Both the position numbers and the translations under genes were made by a program. DNA of 22,973 nt from Acidobacteriota bacterium. Its GTDB lineage: Bacteria > Acidobacteriota > Blastocatellia > Pyrinomonadales > Pyrinomonadaceae. The stretch lies in assembly GCA_020201365.1 (NCBI GenBank), contig JAIVGV010000024.1, positions 1-22,973 of the forward strand, written 5' to 3'. The notes beneath the pieces were generated by a model that was not told where the DNA came from, searched no databases, and saw nothing but the letters and a program-made list of their open reading frames with translations. Below, piece by piece: positions 8,001-15,900 of the stretch (the stretch's first letter is position 1; each line of letters opens with the position of its first letter).

Positions 8001-10220
8001 GCCCTCCCAGCGCAGCTCGATTGTTTTGATCTCGGCGGGCGAATCGGTCGCGATCTCGGTCGCGTAGTCGTGCCCCGCGCAGGGCGCGGGCTCGCGCGCG
8101 GTCGGGTAGGTCGAAAAGACCTGCGCGCGGCTGTGGCGGATGCGCGCGCGCACGTCCGGGCAGTCGTAAGCCCACTCGGAGGTGTCGCGACCGGCGCGCA
8201 AGTCGAGTCGCGAGGTGCGACCTCGCGTGTCTGTGAGCGCGACGGCGAGGACTGGCGCGGCGTCCGCGAGTTGATCGGAGCACGCGAGCTGCGAGACGAA
8301 GGCGAGGCGCGTGGCGCGCACGGGCGCGGGCAGCGCCAGCCGGACGGACTCGCGCGCGGCGTTGCAGCCCTTGCCGAAACTGAGGTTGAGATCGCTCGTC
8401 ACGTTCGGCTGCGCGCCATCATTTGTACGCGAGTCGTCGCGCGGCGCGAGGACGTAGCGGACGGCGGCGAGGTCGAGGCTGCGGTCGTCGTTGTTCGCCC
8501 AAGTGTCTGCGACCGCGCCGTGCGGCAGCTCGTCGAGCAGTCGCGCGGCGCGCGCTTGTATGAGCGGTCCGTAGCCGGAGGCGCTCTCGACGCCCCAGAG
8601 CTTCGAGAGGTTGGGCGGGAGTTCGTCGGGCGTGCCGAGCGCGCCGCGCGTCGTGAGGATGCGCTGGCGCGTGGCGGCGAGCGCGTCGCGCAGTCGGAGC
8701 GCGGCGGGCGGCGGCTGCACGATGGAAGCGTCCGGCGAGGCGAAGCGCCACTCGGAGAAGAAGCCGACGCTCGCGAGATCGCACGCGAGTACGGCGAACA
8801 CGAGGGCGAGGCGCGCGCGCGACGCAGGACGGCGCGACCACGCGACGAGCGACGCGCACGCGGCGGCGAGCAGGCAGAGCGGCAAGAGCGTCGCGGGGTT
8901 GCGCCACGGCGCGATGCTGACGGCGCGACCGATGGCGTCTTGCGCCTGCGCGCCGATCTGTCCGCGGTAGAGCGCGAGCGCGGCGAGGCAGAGGAGCACA
9001 ACTGCGATGGCGGCGAGCGCGACACGTTTGATCAGTGTCGCGGACGCGGCGCGTCGCTGGATCGCGGCGACGCCGAATCCGGCGAGGACGCTCAGGGCGA
9101 AAGAGAACTCGACGAGGTGGCGCGCGGGCGCGCGGAACTTGTTGACGAAGGGCAGGCGGTAGGCGACGAAGGCGAGCGGCGTCGCGGAGCCGAGCGCGAG
9201 AAGCAGCGCGACGAGTGCGACGCCCGACCAGAAGTTCAGTTGCCACCCGTCGCGCCGCCTTCTCGCGAAGAGCGCGACCGCGGCGAGTATGAGCGCGAGT
9301 AAGCCGACGTAAGCGCACAGCTCGCTCGCGTTCCAGCCGCCGGACTCCGAAGACCACGCGCCGAAGTAGGGCGTGGCGTAAAACGTCCGCGGCGAGCCGC
9401 CGTAGAGGAAGGGGAAGATGAGGGTCGGGAGCTGTCGGAGCGGGAGCTGATACGCGGTGAATGCCTCGAAGTCGAGCGAGGCGCGGACGCTCTCGCGCGC
9501 GAGTTCTGCGGACGGCAAGAGTTGCAGCGCGGCGAGCCCGGTGCCGAGGACGAAGACGAGGGAGACGGCGGCGAGGTAGCGCCGGCGACCGGCGCGCGCG
9601 CGCGGCGAGCGGAAGAGCGCTAAGCCCGCGCCGAGCAGGATCGTGTACGCGAAAGTCTGCGGGTGACCCGCGAGCGCCGAGAGCGCGACCGACGCCGCGC
9701 CGACGACGAGCCACGCGCGCGGTATGCGACGGCGGCGCGCGATTATTTCGAGCGACCAGACGAGGAGCGGCATCCACGCGGCGACGTGGATGAGCGAGGG
9801 GTGGACGGCGTGCGAGACGAGCGCGCCGGAGAGGGCGAACGTCGTCCCCGCGAAAGCGGCGGCGGCGCGCGAGCGCGTGAGCGTGAACGTGTATCCGTAG
9901 GTCGCGCTCGCGGCGAGGACGTAAGCCGCGAGCATGAAAAGATTCCAGCCGAGGGCGGGCGGGAGCAGCCGGCACAGGAGCGCGGGCGGATACCACGCAA
10001 GCGCCTGCGGGTCTGCGAGGGCGGGCGTGCCGAGCCAGATCGAGGCGTCCCAAGCGGCGCGGGGCGTGAGGAAGGCGGGCAGGAAGTAGAGCGCGCCGTC
10101 GCCGGGCGCGAGCAGCCGGTGCGTGAAGAGGGCGGGCGAGAAGAAGGCTGTGAAGAGGAGCGCGAACGCGCCGACGACGGCGAGCGTGTGTGCGGCGCGT
10201 GTTCGTGTGAGAGCGCGCAA
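5049..10220 (-). CDS. Tandem double YfhO-type GT-C membrane protein
   Basis: One uninterrupted 1723-residue frame holds two YfhO-like modules. Module 1 (about 1-955) parallels the neighbouring YfhO protein: first helix, LLAPGDGALYFLP, many helices, an extracytoplasmic part with LRAGRDTSEWAYD near 671, DADYPGWRASVDGQ, and a closing helix. An Arg/Ala-rich cytoplasmic-looking linker (about 957-1002) follows. Module 2 (about 1003-1723) restarts with a helix, then GIDNDFGYAYYNYK, FPLWSPAEGGGFPFFSS, further helices and a terminal YDPDWRASVDGR motif. Module 2 lacks the EWA module and stops right after FFGWLAGR, where a final helix would be expected. The start is TTG at 10220, with no clear ribosome-binding site. 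YfhO proteins are usually single modules, so this is a fusion. Predicted role: outer-face sugar transfer from a lipid carrier, perhaps with two active sites. Confidence 0.85.
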   Translation of the reverse strand: MRALTRTRAAHTLAVVGAFALLFTAFFSPALFTHRLLAPGDGALYFLPAFLTPRAAWDASIWLGTPALADPQALAWYPPALLCRLLPPALGWNLFMLAAYVLAASATYGYTFTLTRSRAAAAFAGTTFALSGALVSHAVHPSLIHVAAWMPLLVWSLEIIARRRRIPRAWLVVGAASVALSALAGHPQTFAYTILLGAGLALFRSPRARAGRRRYLAAVSLVFVLGTGLAALQLLPSAELARESVRASLDFEAFTAYQLPLRQLPTLIFPFLYGGSPRTFYATPYFGAWSSESGGWNASELCAYVGLLALILAAVALFARRRRDGWQLNFWSGVALVALLLALGSATPLAFVAYRLPFVNKFRAPARHLVEFSFALSVLAGFGVAAIQRRAASATLIKRVALAAIAVVLLCLAALALYRGQIGAQAQDAIGRAVSIAPWRNPATLLPLCLLAAACASLVAWSRRPASRARLALVFAVLACDLASVGFFSEWRFASPDASIVQPPPAALRLRDALAATRQRILTTRGALGTPDELPPNLSKLWGVESASGYGPLIQARAARLLDELPHGAVADTWANNDDRSLDLAAVRYVLAPRDDSRTNDGAQPNVTSDLNLSFGKGCNAARESVRLALPAPVRATRLAFVSQLACSDQLADAAPVLAVALTDTRGRTSRLDLRAGRDTSEWAYDCPDVRARIRHSRAQVFSTYPTAREPAPCAGHDYATEIATDSPAEIKTIELRWEGGDAASLALRKLTLVDAERGASLPVTPTLVALADGSRWRLAEEDGGARVYENLRARPRAWLVGEVLSLGADDALSAIKTGRLADGRAFDPARTALVEEPQDFTPRGNDAGARDGGAPPSNDEAQAFARVVEVSGSSVAVETRAPARSLLVLSDADYPGWRASVDGQDVRLYRADYALRGVFVPAGAHAVRFEFHSRSFRNGLVVSCVALAALVAFVALPNPISNAKPRRARARSRHADARARRPASRVGSALVALVEGRYAEKSRAQKIMLSLAVFAYPLVYLANMIVRADGRYTGIDNDFGYAYYNYKVYLLAALSRLRFPLWSPAEGGGFPFFSSPLPASVYPFNAPLAIFYRVAGGYTQYDHQVFTVLGVCAFALGLFRWLSLMPLRLRAVLFATLVMCVSFKVTETMRFPNSTQTAAWYPWVLFAVTQIFLSETLRRALKYGLLLALFLVFHLTGGYPYFVYYTLFLVPPYLLIFVVPTLRRALWRRRVASLRRSLAVCAASAALALVVCAPYLYQTARLMRATVNRAGGDFRYATEHEFRPVHTVGSLLFPPASQPEGWYYFGALPLLLLLLYFFAGRTTRDGLSHAATNTHAPDDDSTRRPDRAIKIFFLAWFALVSYTTYGRRSYLFLLLFKLAPLFASLRVWGRLNIVLVPVLAWLLAHAYAAFEHRLFGVTHTDAGGRPTEGSRADATDRAARADATRQLAVLAACYAVVLCAQLFFLRRGLYDFYWARLSDFAHLRGKEPLFVLAGFAAFATVASPLLLARARRLDTRAAPALVLAACVIVTALDTRPVGSRTWTYEATATPRVSRDISAELRRGFDSPRADEEELIPTVPRFNAGVMVNWYYTPYVAFLYAAAREPEARRVLLGLTDGRKVFLSRAIAHDTVAAFLADSASFGGAARAVSYTGDDLSLDVDAPAAGFVSFIDNYDPDWRASVDGRPVEIERLFGTFKSVRVPAGKHRVVFSYRPRFFGWLAGR
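7746..7856 (-). repeat. 111-bp tract identical to 2263-2373 (copy 2)
   Basis: This is the partner of the identical tract in the downstream YfhO gene; here it encodes about residues 789-825 of the double YfhO protein. A second, shorter match between the same two genes is 29 bases long: 3454-3482 and 8886-8914, in the codons for APWRNPATL. Confidence 0.95.
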
Positions 10221-10248
10221 AGTATGCTCGTGTGCGGCGCGCTCTGAT

Positions 10249-11106
10249 CTAACGGCGGCGCGCGATGACGTACATGATGTCGGACAGGTTCAGGTAGAAG
10301 CCGAGCCGCGCTACTCCAGCGCGGCGCAAGAGCGCGTGGGGCAGGCGCAGGTTGTGTCGGAGCACGAAGACATTATAGGCGACGTTATCCAAGCTCCGGT
10401 AGAAACCGCACGGGCGGTTATAGACGACGTCGAAGCCGTGGGCGGCGAGCAGGCGCGCGATCGTCCGGCGGGAGAAGTAGTGCAGATGCGTCGGCGGGTG
10501 AATGAGCCGCCAGCGGCGACCGCGCAGGCGCGCGTTGAGGCTCTCGATGTCTCCGGTGGTGAGCGCAAGCAACGCGCCGCGCTCGGTGAGCGAGGCGATC
10601 TTCTCGACGAAGCGCTGCGGCTCGCGCAAATGTTCGATGGTGTCCCACATGCAGACCACGTCGAAGCGGCGCGCGCCGTAGTCGTGCGAGAGGAAGTCGC
10701 CTAAGGTCACGTCGAGCTGGAAGCGCTCGCGCGCGTGCGCTATCCCGGCGCCCGTGATGTCTATGCCTTCGACCGACTCGAACAGCGCGCGCGCCTCTTC
10801 GAGGAAGAAGCCGTAGGCGCTGCCGATCTCCAAGAGACGTTTGTGGCGCGACGGATCGAGGAAGCGGCGCAGGACGCGCAGGCGCGCGCGGAAGTTTTTG
10901 CGCAGGTGCAGCTCGTCCTCTGCGTAGTCGCTGAACTCCGCGCCGGTGAAGAAGTCCTCGTCGTAGAGGGCGCGCAGCTCCTCGTCCGTGAGGCGCGCGT
11001 CGGCGAAGACGTAGCCGCACGCGCGACACCTGAGCAGCCCCTCGTAGAGCTGTCGGTGCGACGTGCCGCCGCAGACGATGCAGAGATTCTGAGTGTTCGC
11101 GCTCAA
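10249..11106 (-). CDS. Zinc-ribbon class I SAM-dependent methyltransferase
   Basis: A 285-residue protein with an N-terminal four-cysteine zinc ribbon (C9xxC12 and C27xxC30), then a Rossmann-like methyltransferase fold. Motif I is LLEIGSAYGFFLEEA near residues 90-104, the acidic end of strand 2 is GIDITG, and the post-motif segment is MWDTIEHL near 154-161. This architecture is common among methyltransferases of polysaccharide and natural-product clusters, where they methylate sugars or nucleotide sugars in the cytoplasm; the substrate here is unknown. TTG at 11106 is taken as the start, with AGGA about 9 bases upstream. The gene lies 28 bases before the double YfhO gene and 42 bases after the membrane protein upstream, so it is probably co-transcribed with both. 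Confidence 0.88.
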   Translation of the reverse strand: MSANTQNLCIVCGGTSHRQLYEGLLRCRACGYVFADARLTDEELRALYDEDFFTGAEFSDYAEDELHLRKNFRARLRVLRRFLDPSRHKRLLEIGSAYGFFLEEARALFESVEGIDITGAGIAHARERFQLDVTLGDFLSHDYGARRFDVVCMWDTIEHLREPQRFVEKIASLTERGALLALTTGDIESLNARLRGRRWRLIHPPTHLHYFSRRTIARLLAAHGFDVVYNRPCGFYRSLDNVAYNVFVLRHNLRLPHALLRRAGVARLGFYLNLSDIMYVIARRR

Positions 11107-11148
11107 GTTCGATAGTCCTGACGTCGGATCAAATCTTAGATCGCGCGC

Positions 11149-12570
11149 TCAGCCGCCTTCGTTCGTCACGCGGTAGAGCGAGAAGACGTAGCCGCTCTGC
11201 TCGAACCAGCGGGGCGTCTCCAGTCGCAGCGTCGCGCCGTGTTGACGGATGACGGACGGCGGGTCTGTGCCGTCGCCGAAGGTCGTGTAGGGCGCGGGCG
11301 TCTCCGGCTCGTTCGTCGCGGGGAAGGCGTGTTGGACGACGAGGACGCGCCCGGACTGTCGCATGAGTCGCGGCGTCCAGGGAGTGCGCACGAGTTGATC
11401 TTCGGCGGGGACGGGCGTGAACGCAGCGGACGGTTCGAGCCCGGCGAAGACGTAAGTGTCCCAGTAGCCGCCGAGCAGCACGGCGCGGGGCGCGCGCGCG
11501 GCGAGCGAGGCGGCGGCGGCGCGCAGCGGTTCGTAACCGGGGTCTTTGCGCGCCGGGGGGAATCTGATCAAGAGCAGCAGGGCGGCGAGGGCGGCGAGCG
11601 CGGGCGCCGCGACGCGGCGCGCTCCGTAGATGCCGCGCGAGAGATTCAGAAGGAAGCAGAGCGCGACGAGCCCGGCGAACGCGCCGAACAGGTGCGTGAG
11701 CGCGAGGTAGCGACCGCCGTAGGCGTTGAGCCGCGTCCAGGTGAAGACGACGGTGGTCGAGAAGTTGGCGAGCGCGAAAGCGCCGCACCCGACGGCGAGC
11801 GCGCACAAGTCGAGCCGCGCGCCGGGCTCGCACGCGCGCGCCGTCTTGTCATCATCACGCAGCGAGCACCGCAGCAAAAGATAGGCGAGCGGCAGCGTCG
11901 CGAGCGCGCCGAGGAGTGCCAGTTGCCACCAGGGCGAGGGCGTGTGCGCGAAGACCTGCCACTGCGCGCGAAAGTTAGCCGAAAAATTCCCCCGGTCGAA
12001 TTCGAGCGGCGTGCGGTAGTCAGAGCCGAAGTGTTTGAGCGCGTGCCGGTGAAAATTCCACTTGAGCAACTGCTCGCAGACGAGCGCGGCGACGAGCGGG
12101 GCGCAACTCGCGAGCACGCCGGCGATTTTAATCCGCGCCCCGGCGACCGACGACGCACTCGCGCCGGACGTTGCGCGTGCGGCGAGGCGCGCGCGCAGCA
12201 GCTCGACGAGGTAGATAACGCACAGCGGCGGGGCGGCGAGCGGCGAAGTCCAGACGGCGAGGAAGGCGGAGGCGAACGCGAGCGCGCGCCAGCCGAGCGC
12301 GGCGGGGCGCGGCGCGCGCGCGCCGCCGAAGTGGTACGCGCAGACGCGGCGCAAGCCCCACCAGGCGTAGAAGACGGGCGCGATTTGCCAGGCGTTGCGC
12401 TGGTTGATGACGAAGACGTAATGCGCGACCGTCGGCGACAGCGAGAGCGTCAAGAGGAACAGCGCGGCGGCGGCGAGCGCGTAACGTCCGCCGAGCGGGC
12501 CGACTGCGAAGGCGGACAGGAAGATCCACACGGTCTGGAAGGCGTAAATGCCGTGAGCCGTCCAGACGCG
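11149..12570 (-). CDS. Polytopic membrane protein, GT-C-like (5' end out of frame)
   Basis: About 473 codons of an uncharacterised membrane protein. Hydrophobic stretches include TVWIFLSAFAVGPLGG, YALAAAALFLLTLSL, a long helix near AFASAFLAVWTSPLAAPP, VLASCAPLVAALVCEQ, LALLGALATLPLAYLLL and APALAALAALLLLIR. A soluble C-terminal part of about 130 residues carries VLLGGYWDTYVFAGLEPS and ends at a SLYRVTNEGG tail. The layout resembles GT-C glycosyltransferases and the context agrees, but I do not recognise a defined family. The open frame extends upstream to a GTG at 12663, yet from about 12570 upstream it encodes only Arg/Ala-rich shadow sequence. The true N-terminus lies in another frame (see 12562-12713). 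The gene is therefore frameshifted, unless this is an assembly error. Confidence 0.7.
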   Translation of the reverse strand, partial: RVWTAHGIYAFQTVWIFLSAFAVGPLGGRYALAAAALFLLTLSLSPTVAHYVFVINQRNAWQIAPVFYAWWGLRRVCAYHFGGARAPRPAALGWRALAFASAFLAVWTSPLAAPPLCVIYLVELLRARLAARATSGASASSVAGARIKIAGVLASCAPLVAALVCEQLLKWNFHRHALKHFGSDYRTPLEFDRGNFSANFRAQWQVFAHTPSPWWQLALLGALATLPLAYLLLRCSLRDDDKTARACEPGARLDLCALAVGCGAFALANFSTTVVFTWTRLNAYGGRYLALTHLFGAFAGLVALCFLLNLSRGIYGARRVAAPALAALAALLLLIRFPPARKDPGYEPLRAAAASLAARAPRAVLLGGYWDTYVFAGLEPSAAFTPVPAEDQLVRTPWTPRLMRQSGRVLVVQHAFPATNEPETPAPYTTFGDGTDPPSVIRQHGATLRLETPRWFEQSGYVFSLYRVTNEGG

Positions 12571-12713
12571 GAGTTGAACGGCTGCACGTAGGCGCTCTCC
12601 GGCGTGAAGACCACGAGCGCGCGCGCGAGTAGCGCGCCCCACGCGACGAGCGCGAGCGCGCACAGCACCAGACCGCGCACTCTGACTCCGCCTGACTGTG
12701 AGCTTGATCGCAT
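12562..12713 (-). pseudogene. Detached N-terminus of the membrane protein gene
   Basis: Read from ATG at 12713, this frame gives MRSSSQSGGVRVRG, then a clear signal-anchor helix (LVLCALALVAWGALLARAL), then VVFTPESAYVQPFNS. After that it turns into Arg/Ser/Pro-rich shadow sequence. The neighbouring frame becomes protein-like at the same point, with RVWTAHGIYAFQTVWIF. The switch falls within about 12562-12575. Rejoining the frames needs a net loss of two bases or gain of one, or restoring a longer missing segment. Family layout suggests that the rest of the first outer loop may be missing as well. Real mutation, deletion and sequencing error cannot be told apart here. Confidence 0.65.
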
Positions 12714-12756
12714 CCCGGAAGCAGCGCCGACGAACGGGCGACTAGCATAAAGGAAA

Positions 12757-12871
12757 AACGGTGAAGTAGGAACGAGGGAGAACGGTGAAGTCGGAGCGAG
12801 GAACGATGAACTGTAAGACGACTCGTCTTCCGCTCATCGTCCCGCGTTCCGACTTCACCGTTTTCTTCTCC
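12757..12871. repeat. Palindromic intergenic repeat, family A copy 2
   Basis: Core arms 12782-12809 and 12834-12861 are inverted copies matching at 25 of 28 bases, with flanking GGAGAA/TTCTCC pairing. The central loop holds its own hairpin: AAGACG (12815-12820), ACT, then CGTCTT (12824-12829). On the left an extra direct unit starts CGGTGAAG at 12759, recurs at 12783 and appears as CGATGAAC at 12804, so spacings are 24 and 21 bases. The arm, loop and octamer layout matches the element at 1-74. It lies in the divergent region between the broken membrane protein gene and the YfhO gene. Reading through it creates a spurious N-terminal extension on the YfhO frame. Confidence 0.85.
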
Positions 12872-12894
12872 TTTCCTCGCGCGAACCTTGCGGC

Positions 12895-12900
12895 TAAGAT
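12895..12900 (+). promoter_or_regulatory. Possible -10 box of a leaderless YfhO transcript
   Basis: TAAGAT lies 7 bases before the likely GTG start at 12908, preceded by GCGGC. A similar GTGGC then TAAACT occurs at 108-113, before the carbamoyltransferase gene. The spacing would suit leaderless transcription, and no Shine-Dalgarno is visible before 12908. No convincing -35 box is seen. This is a weak call based on two look-alike sites. Confidence 0.2.
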
Positions 12901-12907
12901 ACCGCGC

Positions 12908-15900
12908 GTGCGGAGACTGATTGATCGCGCGCGTTGGCGGCGCGTGTGGCGGTCGCGGCGCGCGGACGCCCGCGTCGGCGCGTGCGTCGTCATCTTCTTC
13001 GCGCTCTTCTTCGTGCGCGCGCTGTTGGCGGGTCGCTTCCTCATCGCGGCGGACGCCTTCTACCAGTCGTACCCGCTGCGCTCGGTCGCTTGGCAAATGA
13101 TCCGCGCGGGCGTCGCGCCCGTCTGGACGCCGCTCGTGCTGTCGGGCTACCCCTTCCTCTCGATGGGGCAGCTCTCCTTAGGCTACCCGCTCACTTGGGG
13201 CTACCTGTTTCTGCCCGCCCGCTGGGGCGAGCAAATTTACCTGCTCGCGCCGTTCCTGCTCTCGCCGATCTTCACCTACGCTTACGCGCGCGAGATCAGG
13301 CGCAGCCGGCCCGCCGCGCTGCTCGCCGGTCTCGCCTATACTTTCGGCGGCGGCATGACGAGTAAGCTCGCCGTCGTCGGCTTCCACACCAACTCGCTCC
13401 TGTGGCTGCCGCTCCTGCTCGTGCCCGTCGAGCGCGCGCGCACGCGACGGTTCGTCCCGTGCCTGCTCGGCGCGACCGCCGCCTACGCGCCCTGCGTGCT
13501 GAACGGCTACGGGCAGGGCTTCCTCTACGTCGCCATCGTCGCCGTGCTCTACGCCGCGTTCGTTTCACTCACTAACGCGAACGACGACCGCCGCGACGAC
13601 GTGACGGCGCGCGGGTGGCGGACGCGCTGGCGACCGCTCGCCGTCGCGGCGTGTGGCGTGGTCTTGTCGGCGGGCGTCGGCGCGTTCCAAATCTTGGAGA
13701 CGATGCGCGCCGCGCGGCGCAGCATCCGCGGCGCGCTCGCCTACGAGGTCTATAGCGCGGGCGCGTTCTCGCCCGCGGAAGCCGTGCGCTCTTTCGTCGC
13801 GCCGCTCTACCACTACATCGAGGTCTCCGTTTACGTCGCGCCGCTCGCGGCGGGGCTCGCGCTGTACGCGGTCGTCAAGTACGTGCGCGGGCGCGGGCGC
13901 GGAAGCGGCGGCGAGTACGGGCGCGGAGGCGGCGACGTGCGGATCGTCTTCTGGGCTGCGCTGGCTCTGCTCATGTTCGTGCTGATGCTCGGCTCGGCGA
14001 CGCCGCTCAATCGCCTGCTCTATCACGTGCCCGTCTATAACCGCTTCCGCTACGCCTCGCGCCACGCCTTCGAGTGGTCGCTCGCCGTCTCGGTGCTCGC
14101 CGCTTACGGCTGGGACGCGCTGCGACTCAGCCGCGCGCGCGCCGCAGTCCCCGTCTCGCCCCGGCGCGCCGCGTGGTCGCGCCGTCACGCCGCGATGCTA
14201 ACGGCGCTCGCGTGGCTCGCGCTCGCGCTCGTCGTCGCCGTCGGCGTCGGCTGGTGGCGCGCGGCGCAGCGACCCTCGCTTTACGTCGCCGCGCCGGACA
14301 CGGGGCAGGGGACGGGGCTGCCGGAAGCGAGCTACGTCGTCTGGAAACTCTGCTTCACGATCCTCGTCGGCGCCGCGCTGTGGCTCGCGTCGCGCGCGGG
14401 CGCGGCGAGACGGCGCACGCGCTTGTCGCTCGCTCTCATCATGTGCGCCTGCTTCTTCGAGCCGTTCTTGATGACGGGGCGTTGGTGGCTGCCGGACGCC
14501 AAGCCCGCGAGCCGACTCCGGGCGGACGCGCCCGTGACGCGCTACCTGCAACAGTTCCCGCCCGCGGAGAACCGCGTCTATACGCGCGTCAACATCTACC
14601 TGCTCGGCTACCCCGCCAACCCGCCGCGGATCGATCTGCCGAACATGACCGCGCTCGCGGGACTGCAAAACCTCGCGGGCTACGAGCAGCTCATCCTCGA
14701 ACGCTACAGCCGCGCGCTCGGCAACGCCGGACCCGACGCCGTGAACCCGCGCTACGACGTGAAAGGCGAGCCCGACCGCACGCTCTTCGACGCGCGCTCG
14801 CACGTGCTCGATCTCTTGAACGCGACGCACGTCGTCACGTTCGAGGGGCTTCAGACCGCGCCCGTCGCGAGGGCGAGCCGCGAGGGCGCGCAGTTCTCCA
14901 CGGCAGACCTCAGACGAATCCTGCGCCCCGGCGAGACCGCGACTTTGAGCGGCGTCGGCGCCGGCGGCGACGCGCTCGCGCTCGTCACCTCGCTCGCCGA
15001 CTCGGTTGACGTCGCGGACGGCGAGACGGTCGCGCTCGTGCGCGTCCATGCGAGCGACGGTCGCACCGTCGAGCGCGAGCTGCGCGCGGGCGCGGACACC
15101 GCCGAGTGGGCACACGAGCGCGCCGACGTGCGATCCGTGATCAAGCACCGACTCGCGCCGGTCTTCGACAGCACGCCGGGCGACGCCGCGGACAGCTTCC
15201 CCGCCGAGCGCTACCTCGCGCTCGTCCCGCTCGGCGGGCGGCTGAGCGTCGAGCGCGTGGAAGTAACCTCGGTCGCGCGGCGCGCGACGGTCGCGCTCTG
15301 GAAGGCGAGCGTTTACGACGGCGCGTCGCAAGAGTCCGCGCCGCTCGCCGCGGGGAGTCCGCTCGATCCGTCGCGCTGGCGCGTGACGTTCGACGAGGGC
15401 GGCGTGCTGGCGCTAGAGAACCGGCGCGCCTGCCCGCGCGCGTGGCTCGTCGCCGGGGCGGAGGCGGTTGACGGCGAGGAAGCCCTGCGGCGCATCCGCG
15501 GCGAGCCGTCGCTTGACGGCGTCGCGCGCGACTTCGATCCGCGGCGCACGGCACTCGTCGAAGCGGGCGCGGCGGAGCTGCCGCGACTGCCCGGCGGCGC
15601 TCTCGCGCCCGACGCCTCGGCGCGCGTCGTCGCCTACGAAGCGAACAGGCTGACCGTCGAGACGGACGCGCCGACGGCGACTGTCCTCGTCGTCGGCGAG
15701 ATTTTCTATCCGGGCTGGGAGGCGCGCGTGGACGGGCGCGCGTCGCCGATCCTGCTGACCGATTATTTGCTGCGCGGGGTGGCGCTGCCGCCCGGCGCGC
15801 ACACGGTCGAGATGCGCTACCGCGCGCCCGCCGCCCGCAACGGCGCGATCATCTCCGCGCTCACGCTGTCGCTGCTCGCCGCGCTCGCCGCCGCGTGGCG

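Noticed and set aside
8070..9302. Plus-strand 410-codon frame opposite the double YfhO gene
   Set aside because: Low-complexity Arg/Glu/Gly composition without motifs; the real gene is on the minus strand.
12571..12663. GTG-initiated 31-codon N-terminus of the membrane protein frame
   Set aside because: It encodes an arginine-rich stretch, while another frame here encodes a good signal-anchor helix, so this part is not the real N-terminus.
12757..12811. Possible CRISPR-like array from octamers spaced 21-24 bases apart
   Set aside because: Units are short and imperfect, the spacers are repeat-like themselves, and the block is one arm of a palindrome. There are no cas genes.
12128..13096. Minus-strand 322-codon frame crossing the divergent intergenic region
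   Set aside because: It runs through the palindromic repeat and is out of frame with both flanking genes. Its composition is basic and low-complexity.
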